Source of the DNA: Methanobacterium sp.
GTDB taxonomy: Archaea > Methanobacteriota > Methanobacteria > Methanobacteriales > Methanobacteriaceae
DNA: 64,000 nt
Direction: 5' to 3'
Assembly (NCBI GenBank): GCA_020854975.1
Contig: JAHKLQ010000202.1
Location: 1-64,000, forward strand
The notes beneath the pieces were generated by a model. It made no database searches. It was not told where the DNA came from and saw only the letters and a program-made list of their open reading frames with translations. Every line of letters begins with the position of its first letter. Within the stretch, counting starts at the first letter, position 1. Below, piece after piece: positions 36,616 to 52,720 of this stretch. The position numbers were made by a program, and so were the translations under genes.

Positions 36616-37503
36616 ATTAAAGTAACGGCTGTCATACCTGCTTATAATGAGGAAAAAACCATTGGCAGTGTAGTTTTAGGAACCCGTCAGCATGCTTTAA
36701 GGGTTATTGTTGTGGATGACGGTAGCGAAGACCAAACCAGTGACATTGCCAGGTTAGCAGGGGCTCAAGTGATAGTGCACCCTTCTAATCAGGGAAAAGG
36801 AGTTGCTCTTAAAACTGGATTTCATGCTGCCCGAGACGCAGATATCATAGTTACTTTGGACTCAGATGGCCAGCATCATCCTGAAGACATACCCAAACTC
36901 TTAGAACCTATCCTTAAAGGTGAGGCTGATGTGGTTAATGGTAGCCGATATTTGAATGGTAATGGCAAAGAAACTCCAGGTTACCGTAGGGTGGGGCAAA
37001 ATGTGTTAGACATTGCTACTAACATAAGTAGTGGAGATCTAGATATTACTGATAGTCAAAGTGGTTTCCGTGCTTTTGCAGGTCATACTTTACCTGTCTT
37101 CCATTTCCATAGTAAAAATTACACTATTGAAAGCGAAATGTTAATTGAAGCTGCTAATGCTGGTTTAAGGATTAAGGAAGTTGAAATTCACACAACTTAT
37201 GGGGATGAAAACCATCATAAAATGAATCCAGTAAGGCATGGTCTGAGCGTACTGGTGCGCCTCCTGCAGGATATGGAATTCAACCGACCATTATATTATT
37301 TCACCCTCCCCGGGACAGTCATGATTATCATCGGTGTATTACTGGGCCTGTTATTCTTTGGCCAGTATTTAGGAGGTACTATGACCACTTTACTGCCCAC
37401 TGCACTAGCCGCCCTGATAACCATCTTCGGCTCATTTATGGCATTCACTGGACTCATCCTGCACAGTGTCTCCCGTATGATCTGGAGAACTATGGGAAAA
37501 TAA
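36616..37503 (+). CDS. GT2 polyprenyl-phosphate sugar synthase-like, probable ATT start
   Basis: About 295 residues. The N-terminus KVTAVIPAYNEEKTIGSVV, VDDGSEDQTSD and LDSDGQHHPEDIP are the dolichyl-phosphate mannose/glucose synthase pattern, and two C-terminal helices anchor the enzyme. No ATG, GTG or TTG lies between the upstream stop (36598-36600) and the first strand. ATT at 36616 stands seven bases after GGAGG, so it is the probable start; ATA 36613 is an alternative. Beginning at the GTG 36712 would delete the nucleotide-binding strand. It probably makes a lipid-phosphate sugar for surface glycosylation. Confidence 0.82.
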   Translation: MKVTAVIPAYNEEKTIGSVVLGTRQHALRVIVVDDGSEDQTSDIARLAGAQVIVHPSNQGKGVALKTGFHAARDADIIVTLDSDGQHHPEDIPKLLEPILKGEADVVNGSRYLNGNGKETPGYRRVGQNVLDIATNISSGDLDITDSQSGFRAFAGHTLPVFHFHSKNYTIESEMLIEAANAGLRIKEVEIHTTYGDENHHKMNPVRHGLSVLVRLLQDMEFNRPLYYFTLPGTVMIIIGVLLGLLFFGQYLGGTMTTLLPTALAALITIFGSFMAFTGLILHSVSRMIWRTMGK

Positions 37504-37685
37504 ATTAAATCCTATCTTTTAATTTTTATTCTAATTTTTATTATCAAAATTAATTATCAAAAAAATAAGATTCAATAAAAATTCTAAGAGAACTTTTTCC
37601 ACCTAAAAATAATATTGTTAAAAAATAATCACCATACTAATTTTAAAATACGCTTCAATTAAAATAAGAAATGGATCAGGATATA

Positions 37686-38459
37686 CTATTCTCCTTCACC
37701 CTTCCTGTATTCATGTGAGAAGTGGGCATCATATAACTTGGAGGGAACCACCTGAGATGTACCAAGGACGTCTCCCACCACAATAATTGCAGTTTTCTGA
37801 ATACCGGCCTCCTGAACTTCATCAGCTATATTATTTAATGTGCCCCGGACTATTTTTTGATCCTTCCAGCTGGCCTTCTGCACCACTGCCACCGGAGTTT
37901 CTGGATCATAAAAGGTTAAAAGTTCAGTAACCACTTTACCAATCATATGCACTCCCAGAAATATACACATGGTGGCCTGATGCTCTGCCAGACGGAAAAT
38001 AGCTTCACGATCAGGTTTAGGAGTGCGACCAGAAGGACGGGTGATGATAACTGTCTGTGAAACCTCAGGTAAAGTTAACTCCGCCTCCAAAGCTGCAGCA
38101 GTGGCAAAAAGTGAACTCACACCAGGTATGATCTCATAACTGATATTTTTCTCCTTCAACTGCTCGATCTGTTCTGCTATGGCACCATAGATAGCCGGGT
38201 CTCCAGTATGCACCCTGGCAACCAGCCCTCCTTCCTGGACTGATTTTTCCATAATATCCACCATCTCATCCAGATTAAGCTCGGCACTGTTATAGATCAC
38301 AGCATCTGACTTAGCATACTCTAAAACCTCGGGGTTCACCAGGGATCCGGCATAGATAATCACATCTGCCTCCTGGATCACCTTAGAAGCTTTGATGGTT
38401 AATAGTTCCGGGTCTCCGGGTCCTGCTCCAATGAAAACTACTTTACCCTGCATAATCAT
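37686..38459 (-). CDS. cbiF: Cobalt-precorrin-4 C11-methyltransferase
   Basis: A 257-residue SAM-dependent enzyme of the tetrapyrrole methylase family. VFIGAGPGDPELLTIKA, IIYAGSLVNPEVLEYA and VHTGDPAIYGA are typical of CbiF/CobM, the step in anaerobic cobalamin synthesis that methylates C11. Methanogens need cobamides for methyl transfer. GGAG five bases before ATG 38459 decides the start. A TATA-like ACTTATAAAT lies about 30 bases upstream. No other cobalamin gene is next to it. Confidence 0.93.
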   Translation of the reverse strand: MIMQGKVVFIGAGPGDPELLTIKASKVIQEADVIIYAGSLVNPEVLEYAKSDAVIYNSAELNLDEMVDIMEKSVQEGGLVARVHTGDPAIYGAIAEQIEQLKEKNISYEIIPGVSSLFATAAALEAELTLPEVSQTVIITRPSGRTPKPDREAIFRLAEHQATMCIFLGVHMIGKVVTELLTFYDPETPVAVVQKASWKDQKIVRGTLNNIADEVQEAGIQKTAIIVVGDVLGTSQVVPSKLYDAHFSHEYRKGEGE

Positions 38460-38541
38460 GAACACTCCATTAATATTTATTTTCCATTTATAAGTATAGA
38501 GAAATTACTATTTTCTTTATTATATGGATAAATTCCTTTTT

Positions 38542-39444
38542 TTATTCTATAGGGAATTTCTTTTCTTCCATTTCTATGGATCCATAGGGACATTCCTTGA
38601 TACAGATCTCACAACAGCCACAACTGGCCGGGTCAATAACTGCCTGTTCTTTATCATTTAACTTAACAGTATCCCATCCGATCTGCACCTGGGGGCAGTG
38701 TTTAATGCATTCATGTTGACATTCATCTGCTTCACAGGTTTCCGGATCCACCACTGCTGATCGCATGGCAAATCCCAGAGCCCTTTTAACTGCCTCTTTG
38801 GTCTGGTATCCTGCCAGGTGGAGTATGGTGTCTCCCACCACTGGATCCGTGGTCATACTGGCATTGCAGGGATAGTTATGTAACTTGTTTCCTGCCTCCA
38901 GTTCTGCCTCCTCTACTGGTAATCCTTCAATGTTTTCTGCTATGTAATTGGTACTGCCACAGGGAGCTGTTCTTAAGACTTTAACCTTGCGGATTAATCC
39001 ATTATAATCTATTTCAAGTTCTGGTTTCCCAAACTTCTCTGCAAATTCATCAATATATTTATCACCTACAGGTAGAAGTGCACAGAATGGTTTGGGAAAT
39101 ACTATTTTAACTTCAGGGGCGGATTCCTCTATTTCCCTTTGCAGGCCAGGTGGTACTTGTGCCGGGTCATGGAGGGGTATGATAACTGATTTAGCTCCAC
39201 TTTTCTGGGCAATGATGGGCACCACCATGTTAATATCACCATAAAGACCCACTGCCAGGATAAGATCTGCCTGGGGAATATGGGATGGTACATATTGTTC
39301 AAATTCGTCAATGAACTCGGGTAGGTCATCAGGTAACTCCTCTAAACCCACCATGCTACTGGCCAGTCCCATCTCAGCCAGACTGTTAACAATGCGACTA
39401 CCATAACTCCCTGAACTTATTATGTAGATCTTCATAATACTCAT
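38542..39444 (-). CDS. DUF166 protein with C-terminal ferredoxin-like cysteines (copy 2)
   Basis: About 300 residues of the methanogen DUF166 family. The N-terminal part starts KIYIISSGSYGSRIVNSL, contains CGSTNYIAEN and NYPCNASM, and ends in a Cys-rich region (CEADECQHECIKHCP, then CGCCEICIKECPYGSIE) that should hold [4Fe-4S] clusters. Start at ATG 39444 has GGG six bases before it. It is clearly paralogous to the protein at 39863-40771. The fused ferredoxin suggests redox chemistry, substrate unknown. Confidence 0.8.
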   Translation of the reverse strand: MSIMKIYIISSGSYGSRIVNSLAEMGLASSMVGLEELPDDLPEFIDEFEQYVPSHIPQADLILAVGLYGDINMVVPIIAQKSGAKSVIIPLHDPAQVPPGLQREIEESAPEVKIVFPKPFCALLPVGDKYIDEFAEKFGKPELEIDYNGLIRKVKVLRTAPCGSTNYIAENIEGLPVEEAELEAGNKLHNYPCNASMTTDPVVGDTILHLAGYQTKEAVKRALGFAMRSAVVDPETCEADECQHECIKHCPQVQIGWDTVKLNDKEQAVIDPASCGCCEICIKECPYGSIEMEEKKFPIE

Positions 39445-39629
39445 CTCATGCCCTTTTTTAGTATAAAACACAAGCTTAGTTAAAAAAACACTTATCCAAT
39501 ACTCCTTAATTTAAAGTCCTTAATAAATTCGTTGATATCTTCGTAGCTATTTCTTGTTGTTTCAATTTGTATTGAAAAAAATTAGGTAAAATATTAAAAT
39601 AAAATTTTAGTAAATTATCAAGTTTATTT

Positions 39630-39809
39630 TTACTCCTTCAAGGCCCAGTAGCATCTTTTGGGAGAAACAATAGTTTCATCCTTTTTGAGTTCTTTCATTA
39701 TTTTGTCTACTTCTTTTTTATCCACACCAGATATCTGACTGACTTTAGTAGCGTTTAATGGTTCTTCAGAGTCTTTAAAAGCTTTGATCACTTTTTCTTT
39801 ATCATCCAT
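39630..39809 (-). CDS. 59-residue winged-helix-like regulator
   Basis: A short frame with AAGGTGA before its ATG (39809). The protein (MDDKEKVIKAFKDSEEPLNA at the start, ending KRCYWALKE) has three helices and a closing strand pattern typical of small MarR/ArsR-like winged-helix domains: EPLNATKVSQISGVDKKEVD is the helix-turn-helix part and IVSPKRCYWAL the wing. It lies between the two DUF166 genes on the same strand, so it may regulate or be co-expressed with them. A similar fold is common in methanogens as a stand-alone protein. Confidence 0.68.
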   Translation of the reverse strand: MDDKEKVIKAFKDSEEPLNATKVSQISGVDKKEVDKIMKELKKDETIVSPKRCYWALKE

Positions 39810-39862
39810 GATTTCACCTTTGAAGTATCTTCTTAATTCCTGTAATTTATATGTACGTTTTA

Positions 39863-40771
39863 TTATAGTTCAAATTTATCTGTTTTTATTTCAATAGCAT
39901 CCAATGGACACTCCTTTATACATATTTCGCAGTATCCACAGGTGGCAGGGTCAATTCCCGCCTTTTTCTCATGGGAATTTAAGCCATCCTCTTGGAGGGT
40001 TATGGTGTCCAGTCCTATGAGTACCTGGGGACAGTGTTTAATGCATTCTTCCTGGCACTGGGAAGGATTACATGTTTCTGGATCCACTACTGCGGATTTG
40101 ACTGCAAACCCCAATGCTCTTTTAACTGCTTCTTTTATCTGGTAACTGGCCAGGTGCATGTTGGTATCACCCACAATATGGTCTTTGACTGTGCTGGCAT
40201 TGCAGGGGTAGTTGTTGAGTTTATGGGTGGCTGTTAGTTCAGCTTCCCCTTCTGGTGTGCTCCATAATCCTTTAGCAATGTAATCTGTGGATCCGCAGGG
40301 AGCACCTCTTAAAACTTCCACCTTTTTAATGAAGTGATCCGACTTGATGAACAGTACTGGTTTACCAAAATGGGTGGCGAACTCATCTATGGGTGCATCA
40401 CCCACTGGTTCCAATGAACAGAAAGGTTTGGGAAAAACTATCCTAACATCAGGGGCAGATTCAATGATTTCCTGCTGCAGGCCTGGTGGCATCTGCTCTG
40501 GACCATATATGGGTATGATGGCAGATTTGGCACCTGTCTTCCGGGCTACTTCTGGTACGATCATGTTTATGTCTCCAGAAAGTCCCACAGAAAGAATCAG
40601 ATCAGCAGGGGATAATCTTTGGGGGATATACTTTGAAAAATCGTCAATAAATTCTGGTAAATCTTCAGGGTAATCTTCCATACCCACTATGTTACTGGCC
40701 ATGCCATGTTCAACTAGGTTGTTCACCACTCGGCCACCATACTTACCTGAGCTTAAGATATATATCCTCAA
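39863..40771 (-). CDS. DUF166 protein with C-terminal ferredoxin-like cysteines (copy 1)
   Basis: The 302-residue paralogue of the protein at 38542-39444, with KYGGRVVNNLVEHG at the start, PFCSLEPVGDAPIDEFA in the middle and the same cysteine layout at the end (CNPSQCQEECIKHCP and CGYCEICIKECPLDAIE). The two share most motifs along the full length, so one arose by tandem duplication. It is the first gene of a run with the small winged-helix gene and copy 2. The 286-base gap upstream holds a 35-base direct repeat. Confidence 0.8.
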   Translation of the reverse strand: MRIYILSSGKYGGRVVNNLVEHGMASNIVGMEDYPEDLPEFIDDFSKYIPQRLSPADLILSVGLSGDINMIVPEVARKTGAKSAIIPIYGPEQMPPGLQQEIIESAPDVRIVFPKPFCSLEPVGDAPIDEFATHFGKPVLFIKSDHFIKKVEVLRGAPCGSTDYIAKGLWSTPEGEAELTATHKLNNYPCNASTVKDHIVGDTNMHLASYQIKEAVKRALGFAVKSAVVDPETCNPSQCQEECIKHCPQVLIGLDTITLQEDGLNSHEKKAGIDPATCGYCEICIKECPLDAIEIKTDKFEL

Positions 40772-40893
40772 TTATCCCACCCCATCAGATAGTACCTGTA
40801 TAATTGGAATTACATCTATTGAATATATTATATTTAAAGAGAATTAAAAATATCTAATTTTTCATGGCGAGGAAATTAAAAACTCTCAACATC

Positions 40894-40989
40894 TAATAGT
40901 AAAAATAAGCAAAGAATATCCCCTATTTGGATTGGAAGAAGATCTAATAATATTTAATAGTAAAAATAAGTAAATAATATTCCCTGTTT
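40894..40989. repeat. 35-bp imperfect direct repeat
   Basis: TAATAGTAAAAATAAG plus about 19 further bases occurs at 40894-40928 and again at 40955-40989 with few differences. The gap between purA and the DUF166 gene holds no reading frame. Confidence 0.7.
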
Positions 40990-41057
40990 AGTTTTTTAAA
41001 TAATTTCCCATCATAAAAAAAAGAGGGTGGGGGGATTAAAAAAATTAATAAATTTTT

Positions 41058-42080
41058 TTATAAGAGTTCTTCCCTGAGATCTATGGTATCTGTAAGGTCT
41101 GGGCCTGTGCTGATGATGGTTACTGGTACCTTGGTTGCATCTTCTATCTCTTCTACGAAGCGTTTAATCTCACCGGATAGGCCAGAGTATTCAGTTACAC
41201 GTTCACATGAGTCATATAATCTGTCCACACAGGTAAGTGCTATCTGGGTGGCTCCGTTGATCATACATGATTCTCGGGCCATGTCCATGTCGAAGAGTCC
41301 TACTCTGCGTCTGCGGCCGGTTACTGTTCCGTATTCTTCTATGTCCATTTCTTCTGCTTTTTCCTGGCTGATCTCAGAGGGGAATGGTCCTTCTCCTACA
41401 CGGGTAATATAGGATTTGAAAACAACAATAACATCATCAATACGGGTGGGTCCTACTCCCACATCTGCTGCTGCACTAGATGCAGTGGTGTCCTTACTGG
41501 TAACGTAAGGGTAGGTCCCATAATAAAGTGATAATCCAAAACCTTGTGATCCTTCAATAAAAACATCTTTACCCTCATCCAGGGCAGTGTTAACTTCTAA
41601 TGGAACATCAGCTGTGTATCCTTCCATGGAATCTATGTCCATGGCCTGTTTAACTGTTCTCAGTGCCCGGTCACGGTTGGCGGGTCCGCATCCGGTTCCT
41701 GTGCTTCCAATCTTTTTGAATAAGTGATCGGAGGCTTTGTCCTGTTCTTTGTGTTCTTCTTCGATTATGGCGCAGCGGAAGTCGGCGAAGGTACGTCCCT
41801 TCACCTGGTATTTGTTCAGGTAGTCCAGTTCATGGTGGAATACCTGTGGGTCCACCAGCACTCCTGCCCCGATAAGTAGTCGTGCATCGGTGTGAACAAA
41901 TCCGGATGGTATCATCCTTAATCCATATTTTTCACCGTTAAACTCCACCGAATGCCCGGCGTTGGGTCCTACCCCTGCCCTGGCAATGATATCCGGTTTG
42001 TCCTGGTTGCAGAGGTAAGTAATACATTTACCTTTACCTTCATCTCCCCAGCTTCCACCTACTAATATGTTACATGTCAT
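41058..42080 (-). CDS. purA: Adenylosuccinate synthetase
   Basis: It joins IMP and Asp with GTP in AMP synthesis. The 340-residue archaeal short form is present rather than the 430-residue bacterial one. Motifs: [10 protein letters not shown] (P-loop), [24 protein letters not shown] and [25 protein letters not shown] precedes the ATG. It seems to be a single-gene unit, with tandem repeats in the gap to the gene on its upstream side. Confidence 0.95.
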   Translation of the reverse strand: MTCNILVGGSWGDEGKGKCITYLCNQDKPDIIARAGVGPNAGHSVEFNGEKYGLRMIPSGFVHTDARLLIGAGVLVDPQVFHHELDYLNKYQVKGRTFADFRCAIIEEEHKEQDKASDHLFKKIGSTGTGCGPANRDRALRTVKQAMDIDSMEGYTADVPLEVNTALDEGKDVFIEGSQGFGLSLYYGTYPYVTSKDTTASSAAADVGVGPTRIDDVIVVFKSYITRVGEGPFPSEISQEKAEEMDIEEYGTVTGRRRRVGLFDMDMARESCMINGATQIALTCVDRLYDSCERVTEYSGLSGEIKRFVEEIEDATKVPVTIISTGPDLTDTIDLREELL

Positions 42081-42251
42081 CGTGATCTTCCTCTCGTGAT
42101 TTTAACCTCTTTTATATTGTTAGGAGGGGCATAAAAAGATTTTCCCACCACCATTATAAGAGAATAATGGTTACTAAAACCATTTTAAAGAACCCTTTAA
42201 TCTTTAATGGATTGTTATCAGGATGAACAGGCCTATTTTTTGTGCAGATAA

Positions 42252-42345
42252 ATGAAGATATTATTGGTGTGGTTTGTAAAGATGTTACTGGTGATTTATG
42301 AAGATATTACGGGTGTAGTTTATGAAGATGTTACTGGTGTGGTTT
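42252..42345. repeat. About four copies of a 21-26 bp tandem repeat
   Basis: Units like ATGAAGATRTTACTGGTGTG begin near 42252, 42277, 42298 and 42322. The last copy runs into the 3' end of the AAA-ATPase gene and supplies its last codons (KPHQ) and stop. Expansion of the repeat may have reshaped that C-terminus. Confidence 0.75.
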
Positions 42346-43671
42346 GCTTCCCTGACTGATGATACGGTCAAAGAGTTCAGGAGTGTACCTGCGTTGCATG
42401 GACACCAGGATATGTTGGTCCAGTGCTTCCTCCAGTATTTCCACAGTCATTTTATCTTCACCCCTGCGGATGCGTATGGCCTGGGCTATCTGGGCAATGT
42501 CACGTGCATGGGCAAATGTGGGTTTTAAACTTTCCCCACCCTCTAACTGGGGAATGTAAACTCTTCGAAATCTTTCCAAGACATCATTACCATAGTCTTC
42601 CTTTAACATATCCAGATTACGCTTGAAAACTTCTACAATCTCATCGGAACTGGGCACTTCCAGGTAGACATGTAAAGGTGCCCGGCGCAGGTGGGCTTCA
42701 TCAACGATGGTGATCTCCAGGTTGGTGGAAAGTGCAGGTATGAAATGGGTGTGCACAATTACCGGTGCCCCCTTAATATAGATCACATCTTTCTTGTTTT
42801 CCAGGGGAACGATCATCCTGTTAAGGAGCACGTTAGGATCTTCTTTCTGCCTTCCCAGGTCGTCCAGGAGTAAAACTCCCCCATTGGCTTTTATAAGTGG
42901 TGAAGTTTCATAAACTCCCTTGTTAGGATTATAGAGAGTTTCCATTTTCTCTGTGCTTAGTTCGGAGCCTGTGAATACGAATGGTGCGAATATTTTTACC
43001 CAACGAGCGTCTCCTGGTTGTTCTGGTCGCATGCGGTGGAAGTCAGGGTCGAACATTTGGATGATGTTACCACTGAACTCCACATAACGGGGCATGATAA
43101 TTGGGGGTAATAATTCAGACATTTTACTGGTGAGGAAGGTTTTACCTGTTCCTGGTGGTCCGTAGATGAAGAAACCTTTACCTCCAATGGCAGCTTCTGT
43201 GAGGACCTTTTTAGGGTACTCCATTCCCACCACATCATGGAAGGCACGTTGTATAACCTCTCCAGGTATGGTTAAGGGGTAGCGTCCTTTTATCTGAACT
43301 TCCATGATTTTGAAGTACTCATCATAGGTTACTGGGGCCAGTCCAATGTAAGGGTTTTCTTCAATGAGTTTAACTGCCTTTTGATGGCCTTTCTTTTTGA
43401 TGGTGTATTCTACACTGGCAAACAGGAATCCACCACTGGTCTGGACTATTAAGTCATCCTTTTCCATTGGTCTGAGGCATTCCTCCAGGAGGTCTATGTG
43501 CAGACCGCTGATTTCATGCATCTGCTGGACTGTGATGTTCCCATAGGTGTTTATTATCTTCAAAAGAAGGTTCTGTATTACGGCTCGGGATAGGTCAATT
43601 TCATCCAGTGATTTGGGCTCCTCCAATACCTGGAAAAGCTTCTGCATCTTAGTATCGTGATAATATTCCAT
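42331..43671 (-). CDS. AAA+ ATPase with N-terminal winged-helix region
   Basis: A 446-residue protein. Residues 1-90 look like helix-turn-helix (ITVQQMHEISGLHIDLLEE). The AAA+ core has Walker A YGPPGTGKT (about 173), Walker B VLLLDDLG, then sensor and arginine-finger-like regions (FIPALSTNLE, EAHLRRAPL). It resembles MoxR/ChlI-like predicted ATPases with chaperone activity that accompany surface or pilus gene sets in bacteria. AAGGATGG precedes the ATG. Its substrate is unknown. Confidence 0.72.
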   Translation of the reverse strand: MEYYHDTKMQKLFQVLEEPKSLDEIDLSRAVIQNLLLKIINTYGNITVQQMHEISGLHIDLLEECLRPMEKDDLIVQTSGGFLFASVEYTIKKKGHQKAVKLIEENPYIGLAPVTYDEYFKIMEVQIKGRYPLTIPGEVIQRAFHDVVGMEYPKKVLTEAAIGGKGFFIYGPPGTGKTFLTSKMSELLPPIIMPRYVEFSGNIIQMFDPDFHRMRPEQPGDARWVKIFAPFVFTGSELSTEKMETLYNPNKGVYETSPLIKANGGVLLLDDLGRQKEDPNVLLNRMIVPLENKKDVIYIKGAPVIVHTHFIPALSTNLEITIVDEAHLRRAPLHVYLEVPSSDEIVEVFKRNLDMLKEDYGNDVLERFRRVYIPQLEGGESLKPTFAHARDIAQIAQAIRIRRGEDKMTVEILEEALDQHILVSMQRRYTPELFDRIISQGSKPHQ

Positions 43672-43717
43672 TGGTAACCATCCTTTAATATGGGATTGGA
43701 ATTGGCTGCACTTGTTA

Positions 43718-43801
43718 TTATTATATATGCAGTTTTTAACAGTTATACCTTAACATCACAGGCACTAATGGTTTACAGGATTTTTAGTGACATATTTCAC
43801 A
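43718..43801. promoter_or_regulatory. TATA box and operator-like dyad before the AAA+ gene
   Basis: A minus-strand TATA-like GCATATATAATA lies at about 43718-43729, 45 to 55 bases before the ATG at 43671. A dyad AGTGA-N6-TCACA lies at 43786-43801, of the same form as those before the B2, adhesin and repeat-protein genes. The rest of the 300-base gap shows nothing. Confidence 0.4.
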
Positions 43802-43974
43802 ATTACTTGGTATAGGGGAATAAAATTAGTTTTAGATTGAAATGATTCAAGTAAATGGGGAAAAGTTAGGGGATAAAAAAAATAAGATAATTTGAATAAA
43901 AAATGGGATGTATCCCATAGAATAAAAGGCTTAATAGAAAAGTTATGCTCCAATTGAATAGGAAATTTATGCCC

Positions 43975-45654
<1,680 letters not shown>

Positions 45655-45716
45655 GATAATCACTTTAAATGAATAATAAAAATAAAAGGGGGGGATTAAA
45701 AATTTTTAGATGGAGC

Positions 45717-49119
<3,403 letters not shown>

Positions 49120-49155
49120 AATTTCTTCCTTTTTTCATGTAATTTCTTTAATTAA

Positions 49156-49310
49156 TTCCTTTTCACATAATCTTCATTAATTTACTTCTTAATAATATAA
49201 TTATGCCTGTTTTGTTTCCTTTTTATTTAATCTCCATCAATTTACTTCTTAATAATATAATTATGTTTATTTTGTTTCCTTTTTATATGATCTTCATTAA
49301 TTTATCTCTT
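49156..49310. repeat. 60-bp tandem repeat, about 2.5 copies
   Basis: A 60-base unit repeats at exact spacing: TCTTCATTAATTTACTTC at 49171, its near copy at 49231 and a third at 49291. The 420-base gap between fni and ipk holds this and otherwise only AT-rich sequence; the plus-strand frame across it is a shadow of the repeat. Confidence 0.8.
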
Positions 49311-49540
49311 TTAAGTGTAATACTAAATATTTTATCTTATAATCTGTTAAATATTGAGTTTTATCTTATTTTTCCTATTTACTTAAAGTATCTTCCATTT
49401 TTTTGAGATATTTCTTATTTTATTGAAATATTTCCTATTTGCTTTCCTATTATCTTGAAATTATTATTTGGTAATTAAATGATTATGATAATATATTTTT
49501 GACTTAGTTATCTTATAGTTCAAACAGTCTTATTTTGTGT

Positions 49541-50341
49541 TCAAACATTTTTAGTTATGAGGGTTCCCCTGACTTTTTCACCTTTAAGGGCGCATTCCAC
49601 TATTTTAGCAGTTCCTGCATTGATTATTTCTGATTCTGTTCCTATTTCTGCAAGATCTAAAAGTTCTTTTAGTTTCCCTGCCATTCCACCGGTAACATCT
49701 ACGGTGCGGGCTCCTTCTAAAAATTCCAGATCATCCATTGACTTAACTACTGGGAGTAGTTGGGCTTCAGGATGTGCCTTGGGGTCGCGGTTGTATATTC
49801 CATCCACATCTGAACCTAAGATTATCCTTTCTGGTTTTAAGTTCTCTGCTAGGTATGTGATTATCTGGTCCCCGGATACTACGGCCATTTGAATATTTTT
49901 ATTATCATCGGGTACCACGTCACCGTGTAGTACTGGTACCATTCCCATTTCCAGGTATCTTTCCACCATTTCCAGGTTAGCGGTCTTTATCCGTTTATTT
50001 TCACATACCATGAATGATGAGGGTGGTAAGGCTATGGCTGGAATGCCATGTTTCAGGAGGAAATTACACACATAGTGGTTTAAGTTTTGCACTGCATTTT
50101 GGGTTAAGGTGAATCCTCTTTTTTTACGGAAGAATTCTTTTTCATCGGTAATTTCTGAGCCGATCTCAAATTTACTGGCATAAGGGTGACCGAAACTACC
50201 TGCTCCATGGACTATGACCAGTTCATCCACATTGGAACGGGCTATTTCCTGGGCTATACGGTCCAGGTTCACTGGATCCAGGGTGGGTCTATCCCTGCCT
50301 TTTCTGGTGATAACACTACCACCCAGTTTAAGGATGATCAA
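49541..50341 (-). CDS. Isopentenyl phosphate kinase
   Basis: A 266-residue amino-acid-kinase-fold enzyme that phosphorylates isopentenyl phosphate to IPP in the archaeal mevalonate route. It has [20 protein letters not shown], the active-site His in [27 protein letters not shown] and [14 protein letters not shown]. Its place between mvk and fni fits this step. Confidence 0.93.
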   Translation of the reverse strand: MIILKLGGSVITRKGRDRPTLDPVNLDRIAQEIARSNVDELVIVHGAGSFGHPYASKFEIGSEITDEKEFFRKKRGFTLTQNAVQNLNHYVCNFLLKHGIPAIALPPSSFMVCENKRIKTANLEMVERYLEMGMVPVLHGDVVPDDNKNIQMAVVSGDQIITYLAENLKPERIILGSDVDGIYNRDPKAHPEAQLLPVVKSMDDLEFLEGARTVDVTGGMAGKLKELLDLAEIGTESEIINAGTAKIVECALKGEKVRGTLITKNV

Positions 50342-50365
50342 TTTAAGTTACCTCCTGTAACAAGG

Positions 50366-50473
50366 TGATCTGTCCGTGTATAATCCATAGATTGATCTGT
50401 CCTAGTAAAACCTGTAAATTGATTTACTCTGTTAGAACCCATATGTTGATCTGTCCTAGTTGAACCTGTAAAT
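50366..50473. repeat. 27-bp tandem repeat, four copies
   Basis: Units begin at 50366, 50393, 50420 and 50447 and follow TGATCTGTCCTAGTAAAACC with seven further bases. Copies 2 and 4 are nearly the same, 1 and 3 have drifted. The repeat fills most of the gap between mvk and ipk. Confidence 0.85.
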
Positions 50474-50495
50474 CGGATTATGTTAATTTGAATCA

Positions 50496-51479
50496 TTACC
50501 ATGTCACTCCTTCTGAGGATATTGTAATGGGGAATGCATTTTCAACAGATTGTAATTTTTCCAGTACTTCCTGTGTTCTGCCCGGGCAGTAAGCAATTAT
50601 ACTACCACCTCCACCGGCTCCGGTTATTTTAGAGCCAATAGCACCGGCATTACGTGCTTCGTAAACCAGGTTGGATAGTTCTAGGGTGTTAACACCGAGG
50701 GAGTCAAGTAATCCCTGGTTGATGTTCATTAATTCCCCTATTTTCTTTTCTTCCCCAGTGAGGATGGCTTCCCTGGCCTGATTGGTTACAGTTTCCATGG
50801 TATCCAGTATGGGATTTATTATGGTAGGATGGTTTTCGGATAGTTTCCTAACATTTGCTACCAGTTTCCCTGTGTTTCCGGGTTTTGAGGTATATCCCAC
50901 CACTAAGGGCATTTCCATGTTGGTTTCCAGTTTAATTGCACCTTGTTTGTGGGTGAAGTAACTGAAACCTCCGTAGGTGGATATGGTGGTGTCCAGGGGA
51001 CTTGCGCTTCCTTGCACTTTTAATTCCACCTTATGGGCCATTTGTGCCAGTTTTTCCAGGGTTAATTCCTGTTGGGTGTAGTTAAAAGTGGCTGCTAGGG
51101 TGGCAACGGTTATGGCGGCTGATGATCCCAGGCCTGCACCGATGGGTATTTCCAGGTCAACATTTATGTCCAGACCGTGATCTAGGTTGAATTCATCAGA
51201 AAATAAGGCATGTTGAATATAGTCCAGTATTCCTGTATTATAAGTGGGGGTTGCATCAGAAAAGTTTTCGTCCTTGGGACTGATTGTGCCTTTTACCAGA
51301 TCAATTAAACCATAAACTTCTAATTCCGGGATTTTAACTTTTATATCATCCTCGGTTGATTCTTGGATGGTTACTATGGCTTTCCTGTTAACTGCTACTG
51401 CAATGGCTGGTTTCCCGTACACCACTGCGTGTTCTCCAAAAAGAATAGCCTTGCCTGGTGCTGATGCCCTAGCTTTCAT
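50496..51479 (-). CDS. mvk: Mevalonate kinase
   Basis: A 327-residue GHMP kinase: [21 protein letters not shown] at the N-terminus, the ATP motif [11 protein letters not shown], and [13 protein letters not shown] near the C-terminus. It makes mevalonate 5-phosphate. With ipk, fni and idsA nearby most of the route to prenyl diphosphates is in this window; the enzyme between mevalonate phosphate and isopentenyl phosphate is not. Confidence 0.95.
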   Translation of the reverse strand: MKARASAPGKAILFGEHAVVYGKPAIAVAVNRKAIVTIQESTEDDIKVKIPELEVYGLIDLVKGTISPKDENFSDATPTYNTGILDYIQHALFSDEFNLDHGLDINVDLEIPIGAGLGSSAAITVATLAATFNYTQQELTLEKLAQMAHKVELKVQGSASPLDTTISTYGGFSYFTHKQGAIKLETNMEMPLVVGYTSKPGNTGKLVANVRKLSENHPTIINPILDTMETVTNQAREAILTGEEKKIGELMNINQGLLDSLGVNTLELSNLVYEARNAGAIGSKITGAGGGGSIIAYCPGRTQEVLEKLQSVENAFPITISSEGVTW

Positions 51480-51683
51480 GGATTATACTCCGTTATAATC
51501 TAATCTAAACTCCCTAAATTCTACCCTGCACTGTATATCCTATTTTTTTAGTCTCCTGATACTCTTATTTTTTTTATCCCTTTGATGAAACCATGATTTC
51601 CATGGTTTTATACGTTTAATGAAGTTATTCAACTTAAACTGGTTTACCTGTTATTAAGCTGTGAGTTTTTTAATTGTCCGGTT

Positions 51684-52526
<843 letters not shown>

Positions 52527-52720
52527 TAAAATCCCCCTTTTTCGATAAAATTGGGTTTAAACCATTTTTATCAGTTCTATTATGATTTATATGAGAGTAA
52601 AGGTTGGTGTACTTTTAATGTTATAAATCGATGAATTTTCAATAAATTCAAGGATATAAATTTTAAGGAATTTTACACAATTTAAAAGGTGGATGTTAAG
52701 AGGGAGAATGATTGGAAAAT

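Noticed and set aside
36712..37503. GTG start for the GT2 enzyme
   Set aside because: It would remove the VIPAYNEE strand that binds the nucleotide sugar, which is intact and in frame upstream with a strong SD site.
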